NCBI GenBank assembly: GCA_038209145.1
Contig: JBBQXZ010000303.1
Location: 1-5,833, forward strand
Length of the DNA stretch: 5,833 nucleotides
Direction: 5' to 3'
Origin: Lunatibacter sp038209145
GTDB lineage: Bacteria; Bacteroidota; Bacteroidia; Cytophagales; Cyclobacteriaceae
The first letter of the stretch is position 1; each line of letters starts with the position of its first letter. Of the stretch, positions 1 to 5,833 are shown piece by piece. A program made the position numbers and the translations under genes. The notes under the pieces were generated by a model. The model was not told the DNA's origin, did no database searches, and was given only the letters and a program-made list of their open reading frames with translations.

Positions 1-2793
1 GTGTTGAATGTGGGTGAGGGGGCTGTTTTGAGGATTTCCTTTATCGGCTACACGGCTCAAAGAGTCACGGTATCCAACCAATCTAGCATCGATGTTGTCC
101 TTTCAGAAGATGTATCTTCCTTAGAGGAAGTGGTGGTCGTAGGTTATGGAACCGTAAAGAAAAGTGACTTGACAGGTTCCGTTTCCCAGGTAAAAGCAGC
201 TGAAATCAACGCCTTTCCCACTTCTAACATTTTGCAGGCACTTTCTGGAAGGGCTGCCGGTGTTCAGGTCATTCAAAACAATGGTGCACCGGGTGGTGGT
301 ATCAGTGTACGGATTCGGGGTACAAATTCCATTCAGGGAGGAAACGAGCCACTTTATGTCATAGATGGTTTCCCCTTTTCGGGAAATCCAACCAACCTGA
401 ACAATTTTGACATTGAAAGTATAGAGGTTTTGAAAGATGCTTCCGCAACGGCCATTTATGGGTCAAGGGGAGCTAACGGGGTTGTATTAATTACAACCAA
501 ACAAGGTAAGGAAGGAGTTACCACTGTTGACTTTGAGACGAGCTACAGCATTCAGAACATCCGCAAAAAATTGGATTTGATGAACGGTAGGGAATATGCG
601 GAGCTTCAAAACTTGCAAGCGGCCAATGACAATTTAAATCCCTATTTTACCCAAGCACAAATTGACAGTTTCGGAGAGGGATTTGACTGGCAAGATTTGA
701 TTTTTCAACAGGCCCCAATACTTTCAAGTTCCTTAAATGTAAGCGGAGGCAACAATAAAACGCAATATTCGATCTCGGGTAGTTTCTTTGGCCAAGATGG
801 AATTATTAAGGGGAGCGATTACAACCGGTATTCCATCCGCACCAATATTAACCATTCAATAAGTGACAAAGTCAGACTTACTTTTTCAAACACGTTGACT
901 CATCTAAATACGGAAAGAAGAGATAGCGGGGGAGGATCAAGAGGCAGTTCCATGATTGGCTCCGCTATTTCTGCAGCACCGATTTCTTCCCCTTTCAATG
1001 ATGACGGAAGTTACAGGGTCTTGGGAAATGAATTTCCTTTTGTTGCTGTGGATGTAATTAACCCGCTGAATTTCATCAATGAGCAAACTAGCGAAACCAA
1101 GGCCAATGTAGTATTGACCAATATGGCGTTTATTTACAACCCCATTAAGGACTTGACATTGAAAATTTCAGGAGGAATTGAAAATAGGGATGACAGAAAC
1201 GATTCGTATACCACCCGAAACTATTTCAATTCACCCGGAAGAGCCAGTGTAAGTACATCTCAATTTAGAAGTTTGTTAAGTGAAAATACCCTTTCTTACA
1301 ATAAGACCATTGGCACCAAGCATCAACTTACCGCACTTGCAGGAATTACTTATCAGGATTTTCTGACCACAAGCTTAAGTGGCAGTGGAGTTGGATTTCT
1401 AAGTGATGCGTTTGAAACCTACAGCTTGGCGGCGTCAGCAACGCCCGGCATTCCTTCCTCCGGTTATGCCAAAGCAGTACTGTTATCCTACCTGGGCAGG
1501 ATCAATTACTCCTTTGACGGCAGGTACCTGTTTACAGCAAGTTTCAGGTCTGATGGTTCTTCCAGGTATAGCGAAAACAATAAATGGGGGTATTTCCCTT
1601 CCGGAGCTTTCGCCTGGAGGATTTCAGATGAAAATTTCTTCCCAGACAATTCCGTTCTTTCAGACATGAAATTCAGGACTAGTTGGGGGATGACCGGAAG
1701 TCAGGCGATTGATCCCTATGCCACTTTGAATCAGCTGAGTCCAGGAAATACGATATTTGAGAATCGGATGTTTAACACCTTTGCTCCAAATACGGTACTT
1801 CCAGGAGATTTAAAATGGGAAACAACGGAGCAGATTAATGTAGGCTTAGATATGGGTTTTTGGCAAGATAGAGTGGTTTTTAATGTGGATTATTACATCA
1901 AAAACACCAGGGATTTGCTCAATACTGTCCGTTTACCAAGTTCATTGGGTTTTACCACGACGATACAGAACATAGGAGCCGTACAGAATAAAGGGATAGA
2001 ATTCAGCGCAGATGCAAAAGTTCTAACGGGGGCATTTAAGTGGGGCATTTTTGGGAATATTGCATTCAACCGAAACAAGGTCGTAAGCCTGAACAACGGA
2101 GAAGATATTTTGGGGGCATTTGTCAACGTACTCGTCGTTGGAGACAATGTGACCATCCTACGAGAAGGCAGACCAATCGGCCAGTTTTGGGGATTTGTTG
2201 AAAATGGATATTTGGAAAATGGGCAAATCCGTTTCAAAGACTTGAACGAAGATGGCACCATCAATAACAGCGACAAAACGTATATTGGCGATCCAAATCC
2301 CAAATTTATTTATGGGCTTAATTCTACCATGAATTACAAGAATTTTGAGTTCAGCATGTTTGTCCAGGGGTCCTACGGAAATGACATATTCAATGTAAGT
2401 TCCATACCCAGTACCTTGGATTTTGGGCAGGGACTAAATATGCCAAGAGATGTTTTCTACGATCATTGGACACCCGAAAACCCCAACGCCAAGTATCCCC
2501 GGATAAGCAGAAGCACTTCTGCCCGGATCTCCGATAGATTTATCGAGAATGGTTCATTTCTGAGGTTTAGAAATATCCAGCTAGCATACCAGGTTCCAAT
2601 GGGTATTTTCAATGCCATTTGGTTTAAAAGTGCCCAAATTTATGCAAGTGCCCAAAATTACATCACCCTCACAAACTATTCATGGTGGGATCCGGAAGTC
2701 AACTCAAGGGGTGCTGGGACGCAGCAGGGGATTGACCACTACAGTTACCCCATTCCCAAGTCACTCACCGTTGGATTTAGGTTAGGGTTTTAA
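1..2793 (+). CDS. SusC/RagA-family TonB-linked outer membrane transporter, 5'-truncated by the window edge
   Basis: This is the barrel half of a SusCD uptake complex, which imports glycans, peptides or other oligomers across the outer membrane using TonB-ExbBD energy. The first visible residues (about 9-36, with ISFIGY) match the end of a carboxypeptidase-D-regulatory-like domain. A TonB-box-like segment, EEVVVVGYGT, follows at residues 42-51. The plug covers about 53-170 and includes RIRGTNS (104-110), YVIDGFP (119-125), EVLKDASATAIYGSRGANG (142-160) and a following ITTKQG. The rest is the TonB-dependent beta-barrel, ending in the aromatic C-terminus GFRLGF. Residues 747-758 form an EF-hand-like acidic loop, DLNEDGTINNSD. 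Family members usually have about 1000-1100 residues and 930 codons are visible, so the signal peptide and most of the N-terminal domain lie upstream. The GTG at position 1 is therefore not the real start. Whether an STN signalling domain is present cannot be seen. The frame is intact to TAA. The assignment is near certain; the substrate is unknown. Confidence 0.97.
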   Translation: MLNVGEGAVLRISFIGYTAQRVTVSNQSSIDVVLSEDVSSLEEVVVVGYGTVKKSDLTGSVSQVKAAEINAFPTSNILQALSGRAAGVQVIQNNGAPGGGISVRIRGTNSIQGGNEPLYVIDGFPFSGNPTNLNNFDIESIEVLKDASATAIYGSRGANGVVLITTKQGKEGVTTVDFETSYSIQNIRKKLDLMNGREYAELQNLQAANDNLNPYFTQAQIDSFGEGFDWQDLIFQQAPILSSSLNVSGGNNKTQYSISGSFFGQDGIIKGSDYNRYSIRTNINHSISDKVRLTFSNTLTHLNTERRDSGGGSRGSSMIGSAISAAPISSPFNDDGSYRVLGNEFPFVAVDVINPLNFINEQTSETKANVVLTNMAFIYNPIKDLTLKISGGIENRDDRNDSYTTRNYFNSPGRASVSTSQFRSLLSENTLSYNKTIGTKHQLTALAGITYQDFLTTSLSGSGVGFLSDAFETYSLAASATPGIPSSGYAKAVLLSYLGRINYSFDGRYLFTASFRSDGSSRYSENNKWGYFPSGAFAWRISDENFFPDNSVLSDMKFRTSWGMTGSQAIDPYATLNQLSPGNTIFENRMFNTFAPNTVLPGDLKWETTEQINVGLDMGFWQDRVVFNVDYYIKNTRDLLNTVRLPSSLGFTTTIQNIGAVQNKGIEFSADAKVLTGAFKWGIFGNIAFNRNKVVSLNNGEDILGAFVNVLVVGDNVTILREGRPIGQFWGFVENGYLENGQIRFKDLNEDGTINNSDKTYIGDPNPKFIYGLNSTMNYKNFEFSMFVQGSYGNDIFNVSSIPSTLDFGQGLNMPRDVFYDHWTPENPNAKYPRISRSTSARISDRFIENGSFLRFRNIQLAYQVPMGIFNAIWFKSAQIYASAQNYITLTNYSWWDPEVNSRGAGTQQGIDHYSYPIPKSLTVGFRLGF

Positions 2794-2813
2794 AAAATTT
2801 AAGTGATAAAAAG

Positions 2814-4259
2814 ATGAAAAATTTCATAAAAATAATACTGATATTTCCCGCAACTGCCTGGATGCTAGTGGGCTGTGAAGGATTATTGATAGAAGAACCA
2901 AAAACCGTGGCTGCCGAAACATTCTATAATACGGCAGAAGAAGTGGAAACGGCGGTTAATGCCATTTATTCCCCTTTAAGAGCTACAAGAGCCGAGCAAA
3001 TTGTCGTTTTGGACGCCCATACCGACTGGGGATATGGCCGGGGAAGCCGGGCGCAGTACAATGATTTTGCCGGGTTAAATGCAACGAATATCAATACGGC
3101 AGGAGCAAGGTGGAATTCATTCTACCAAGCGATCAGAAACGCAAATTTGGTAATATTTAACACGCCAAATGGGTCTAACATCAGTCAGGAGAACATCAAC
3201 TATAATCTTGGCGAAGCCAGGTTTCTCCGGGCATTGAGTTACTTTGACCTGGTTCGGAACTGGGGAGGTGTTCCCTTGAGGACGGAGGATAATATGCGGG
3301 ACATTAATCTTCCACGAAGTTCCGCAGAGCAGGTCTATGAGCTGATTTTGAGCGATCTGCTATTTGCGGAGGCTAATCTAAGAGAAACCCCCAAACACAT
3401 CGGAAGGCCAACAACTTATGCGGCAAAGACCATGCTTGCAGATGTTTATCTCCAGTTGGATAGGTATCAGGAGGCGGCTCAAAGGGCCGTAGAGGTTATT
3501 CAATCCGGCAAATATTCGCTTGTGCAGGTCAGTAACGTAGCGGATTATCAGCAGAAACTATTCGGACCTGAATTGATTACGTCTTCGGAAGAAATATTCT
3601 ATTTTAAATATGCCAGGGAGATTGGACAGGGTAATTTCATACTTTGGATACTCAATCACCCCAGCACCAACATGTTTAATTTCGGAGGAGCTTATGCGCA
3701 TTACAGTGATGCCACCAATCCGTTTTACACGGAATGGGATGATGCGGATATCAGAAAGAAGTTCTGGGATAAGATCAATTTTGGATTAGGCCCAAATACC
3801 CTGGTTAGTAGAAAATATACAGACCGAGTTGCTATTTCCCAGAATGGTGCCGGAAATGACCTACCCATCTATCGGTATGCCGAAGTTTTGTTGCTATTTG
3901 CCGAAGCTACTGCTCGGCAGTCCAGCACGGTGACCGCTGACGCTGTAAATGCCCTCAACCAAGTAAAAAGAAGGGCCTATGGCTACCCTGCTGGAACAAC
4001 TTCGCCTGTAGATTTTGAATTTTCCGCTGGTCAGACCACTGAATTTTTGGATGCGGTTCTCCAAGAAAGGGCATATGAATTTCAGTTTGAAGGGAAAAGA
4101 TGGTTGGATCTGAAAAGAACAGGAAGAGCACAGGAGTTTTTGACGAAAAATAAAAATATAACCATTGCCCAGTCTCATTACCTATGGCCAATCCCACTGG
4201 ATGAAATCAACTTCAATGGAGCCATTGATCCCACCACGGACCAAAATCCAGGTTACTAG
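2814..4259 (+). CDS. SusD/RagB-family nutrient-binding outer membrane lipoprotein
   Basis: This is the surface lid and binding partner of the SusC transporter encoded 20 nt upstream. It captures the ligand outside the cell and closes over the barrel. The N-terminus is a lipoprotein signal peptide: basic MKNFIK, a hydrophobic core, then lipobox LVGC with the lipidated Cys at residue 21. Acidic residues follow (E22, E27, E28), which is compatible with surface export of Bacteroidota lipoproteins. The SusD-like N-terminal TPR region includes GEARFLRALSYFDLVRNWGG at 133-152. The C-terminal SusD/RagB domain includes DLPIYRYAEVLLLFAEA (349-365), EGKRWLDLKR (426-435) and the family-typical ending YLWPIP...QNPGY (456-481). 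At 481 residues it is full length for the family. The ATG at 2814 is chosen because it gives a proper lipoprotein signal. The leader is A-rich without a clear Shine-Dalgarno, as is common in this phylum. Ligand specificity cannot be inferred. Confidence 0.97.
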   Translation: MKNFIKIILIFPATAWMLVGCEGLLIEEPKTVAAETFYNTAEEVETAVNAIYSPLRATRAEQIVVLDAHTDWGYGRGSRAQYNDFAGLNATNINTAGARWNSFYQAIRNANLVIFNTPNGSNISQENINYNLGEARFLRALSYFDLVRNWGGVPLRTEDNMRDINLPRSSAEQVYELILSDLLFAEANLRETPKHIGRPTTYAAKTMLADVYLQLDRYQEAAQRAVEVIQSGKYSLVQVSNVADYQQKLFGPELITSSEEIFYFKYAREIGQGNFILWILNHPSTNMFNFGGAYAHYSDATNPFYTEWDDADIRKKFWDKINFGLGPNTLVSRKYTDRVAISQNGAGNDLPIYRYAEVLLLFAEATARQSSTVTADAVNALNQVKRRAYGYPAGTTSPVDFEFSAGQTTEFLDAVLQERAYEFQFEGKRWLDLKRTGRAQEFLTKNKNITIAQSHYLWPIPLDEINFNGAIDPTTDQNPGY

Positions 4260-4264
4260 TTGTT

Positions 4265-4283
4265 AAAGACCTGCCAGGTCTTT
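4265..4283. repeat. Perfect 9-bp inverted repeat in the susD-like/oxidoreductase gap
   Basis: AAAGACCTG and CAGGTCTTT are exact reverse complements separated by one C, giving a 19-nt palindrome. It starts 6 nt after the SusD-like stop codon and ends 21 nt before the oxidoreductase start. In RNA it would fold as a stem of about 7-8 bp with a 3-5 nt loop. No run of T residues follows (the next bases are GTTACAT), so it is a poor classical terminator. It could be an mRNA-stabilising or processing hairpin, an operator, or a copy of a dispersed intergenic palindrome. The sequence alone does not decide between these. Confidence 0.75.
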
Positions 4284-4304
4284 GTTACATAAATCCATTA
4301 GAAT

Positions 4305-5669
4305 ATGAAAAGAAGAGAAATGATCACAAGCATGGGCGCCCTGACATTGGGGTTGACTGGTGCTTCATTTGCAAATAATGATATCTATGCAGCACCTTAT
4401 TCCTTGAAGAGAAAAAACCTCGAAACTGACGTGCTGGTAGTAGGAGGGGGTACAGCTGGCGTGGTCGCTGCCATACAGGCAGGAAGAGCTGGACAGCGGG
4501 TAACACTGATAGAATGTGCCAGCCAACTGGGAGGAACTACCACCACAGCTGGAGTGGCTTATCCGGGAATATTTTTTGCCTGGGGAAAACAGATCATCAG
4601 CGGTATCGGATGGGAAATGGTTCAGGAAGCGGTTGCCATAAACGGAGATTCACTCCCCAATTTCTCCATTCCACACGGGAGACAACACTGGATGCATCAG
4701 GTACGGCTTAACGCTGCTTTGTATGCGATAATTATTGAACAAAAATGCCTTGAGGCAGGGGTTAACATCCGGTTTTATGAAACACCTACCAAAATTAACT
4801 TCCAAAATGGCTTTTGGCACGTAGAAACCATCGGCAAGGGGATCCATGCTGAAATAAAGTGCAAACAAATTATTGACTGTTCGGGCAATGCTTACGCGGC
4901 CTCAATGGCAGGTTATCCTGTTCTAAAAGAGGCAGAATCTCAGCCTGGAACGCTTATTTTCACCATTGGAGGGTATGACTTTGAATCATTGGATTTGGAA
5001 TTCATCAAAGGAGAGTACGAGAAAGCCATTGCTTCCGGGGAGCTGGTACGGGCCGAATTTAGGGGAAACATTGTCGGTCTGCTAAAGACCAAGGGGGACA
5101 ATATCCAGCATGTGGCCGGGGCAGATGCTACCACATCTGAAACACATTCCCTTGCAAATATTCAAGGAAGGGAATCCCTGTTGAAACACTTGAAGTTTCT
5201 GAAGCGTATGCCCGGGTGCGAGGAAATCAAAATAGTGGATATGAAAACGGAAACAGGGGTAAGGGAAACCTATCGGATAGACGGTGAATATCAGATTACC
5301 CACGGGGACTATGTGACTGGAAAATTATTTCCGGATGCAGTTTCTTATTCCTATTACCCCATTGACCTGCATATCATAGAGCATGGGGTGACGCCAAAGC
5401 ATTTGACAGAAGGAGTTGTAGCTACTGTTCCCCTCAGGTCCTTAATTCCCAAAAACAGTCAAAACTTTCTGGTAGCCGGGAGGTGTCTGAGCAGTGATCG
5501 TTTGGCCAATTCGGCGCTAAGGGTGCAGGCATCCTGTATGGGAATGGGCCAAGCTGCAGGTGCGGTAGCTAGCTTGGCGATAACCCAAAACAAGCAGCCC
5601 AAGGATGTTTCTATTTCGGATATCCATCAATTGATAGAAGACCACGGAGGTATCGTTCCGAGGGGATAA
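4305..5669 (+). CDS. FAD-dependent oxidoreductase (FAD_oxidored/PF12831-like) with probable Tat signal peptide
   Basis: This is a predicted flavoenzyme of 454 residues; its substrate and electron acceptor are unknown. The N-terminus KRREMI (2-7) fits the twin-arginine pattern RRx-hydrophobic-hydrophobic. A weakly hydrophobic stretch follows, with possible cleavage after A23 or A29, which suggests export already folded with FAD. The Rossmann motif is DVLVVGGGTAG (42-52, GxGxxG = G47/G49/G52), and E70 is the likely ribose-binding acid, followed by LGGTTTTAG (75-83). IIDCSGN (189-195) occupies the place of the usual DATGD-type strand. The C-terminal FAD signature is LVAGRCLSS (389-397) plus ALRVQASCMGMGQAAG (404-419), typical of this family. 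The protein has seven cysteines (including C71, C192, C394 and C411), somewhat many for a periplasmic protein. No heme or Fe-S motif is evident. It lies 45 nt after the SusD-like gene on the same strand, so it is probably co-transcribed and may act on the imported compound. Family assignment is strong; Tat export is likely but unproven. Confidence 0.93.
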   Translation: MKRREMITSMGALTLGLTGASFANNDIYAAPYSLKRKNLETDVLVVGGGTAGVVAAIQAGRAGQRVTLIECASQLGGTTTTAGVAYPGIFFAWGKQIISGIGWEMVQEAVAINGDSLPNFSIPHGRQHWMHQVRLNAALYAIIIEQKCLEAGVNIRFYETPTKINFQNGFWHVETIGKGIHAEIKCKQIIDCSGNAYAASMAGYPVLKEAESQPGTLIFTIGGYDFESLDLEFIKGEYEKAIASGELVRAEFRGNIVGLLKTKGDNIQHVAGADATTSETHSLANIQGRESLLKHLKFLKRMPGCEEIKIVDMKTETGVRETYRIDGEYQITHGDYVTGKLFPDAVSYSYYPIDLHIIEHGVTPKHLTEGVVATVPLRSLIPKNSQNFLVAGRCLSSDRLANSALRVQASCMGMGQAAGAVASLAITQNKQPKDVSISDIHQLIEDHGGIVPRG

Positions 5670-5695
5670 GCGGTGCGAATTATAATGTATAGATA

Positions 5696-5833
5696 ATGCA
5701 GGAAGTTGGATTGCACTCTTGGTTAATAGGATGTTTTTGGATGATATTGGGGATCCTTCAGGGTGACGGAAAAATCGTTTACTTAAATCAAAAAACGATC
5801 GATTTGCCCGTAAAGCAAGTAAACCTGAGAGTC
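5696..5833 (+). CDS. N-terminus of an unidentified, possibly exported protein, truncated by the window edge
   Basis: An ATG 26 nt after the oxidoreductase stop opens a frame of 46 codons without a stop to the last base, on the same strand as the upstream genes. The frame has an in-frame TAG at 5690-5692, so this is the first possible ATG. The product begins MQEVGLHSW, then a hydrophobic segment at about residues 9-21 (WLIGCFWMILGIL), then the polar, strand-like stretch QGDGKIVYLNQKTIDLP. This looks like a signal peptide or membrane anchor before an extracytoplasmic domain. It is unusual in having no Lys or Arg before the hydrophobic core. LIGC (10-13) resembles a lipobox, but hydrophobic residues continue past the Cys. 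A second in-frame ATG at 5741 would remove half the core. No clear ribosome binding site is visible. I do not recognise the family. Position suggests membership of the same operon. Confidence 0.6.
   Translation, partial: MQEVGLHSWLIGCFWMILGILQGDGKIVYLNQKTIDLPVKQVNLRV

Noticed and set aside
1..3. GTG as the start codon of the SusC-type gene
   Set aside because: The protein begins in the middle of the N-terminal domain with no signal peptide, which an outer membrane barrel requires. The gene must begin upstream of the window.
1893..2303. 136-codon open frame on the minus strand inside the SusC gene
   Set aside because: It is fully antisense to a strongly conserved coding region, has no recognisable domain or leader, and its composition is explained as the shadow of the plus-strand gene. 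The other short overlapping frames at 1403-1669, 3894-4197, 4324-4506, 4514-4711, 4650-4868 and 4940-5303 were rejected for the same reason.
4265..4283. Rho-independent terminator after the SusD-like gene
   Set aside because: The hairpin is followed by GTTACAT instead of a T-run, and the next gene begins 21 nt later on the same strand. A full terminator call is not supported, so it is listed as an inverted repeat.
4281..4304. TTTG at 4281-4284 as the -33 element of an internal promoter for the oxidoreductase gene
   Set aside because: No TAnnTTTG-like -7 element lies at the proper distance, and the start codon comes too soon after it.
5681..5686. TATAAT as a -10 promoter for the last open frame
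   Set aside because: Bacteroidota sigma factors use a different consensus (TTTG near -33, TAnnTTTG near -7). No matching -33 element is spaced correctly, and the A/T-rich gap makes the hexamer unremarkable.
5774..5799. 7-bp inverted repeat ATCGTTT / AAACGAT with a 12-nt loop
   Set aside because: It lies within the last open frame in A/T-rich sequence, is short and has no T-tract. It is easily expected by chance.

Overview
The window looks like part of a Bacteroidota genome, most plausibly from a free-living Cytophagales or Flavobacteriia-type organism. The evidence is a SusC/SusD outer-membrane uptake pair, a gene order essentially confined to this phylum, together with A/T-rich leaders that lack clear Shine-Dalgarno sequences. 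Placement below phylum level is a guess.

All supported genes read left to right, are tightly spaced and probably form one operon. Positions 1-2793 hold a SusC/RagA-type TonB-dependent transporter whose 5' end lies outside the window. After 20 nt comes a complete SusD/RagB-type surface lipoprotein (2814-4259). A 45-nt gap follows, carrying a perfect 9-bp inverted repeat (4265-4283). Next is a complete FAD-dependent oxidoreductase of the FAD_oxidored (PF12831-like) type with a probable Tat signal peptide (4305-5669). After another 26 nt an open frame starts at 5696 and runs off the right edge. It appears to be the N-terminus of an exported or membrane-anchored protein that I cannot identify.

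Together the genes suggest an uptake-and-oxidation module. The SusD lipoprotein would capture a ligand at the cell surface and the SusC barrel would import it using TonB energy. The flavoenzyme, probably in the periplasm, could then oxidise or reduce the ligand or a breakdown product. No glycoside hydrolase, polysaccharide lyase, sulfatase, peptidase or regulator is visible, so the substrate cannot be read from this window. No RNA genes, CRISPR arrays, insertion sequences or origins were found, and there is no gene-free stretch longer than 300 bases.
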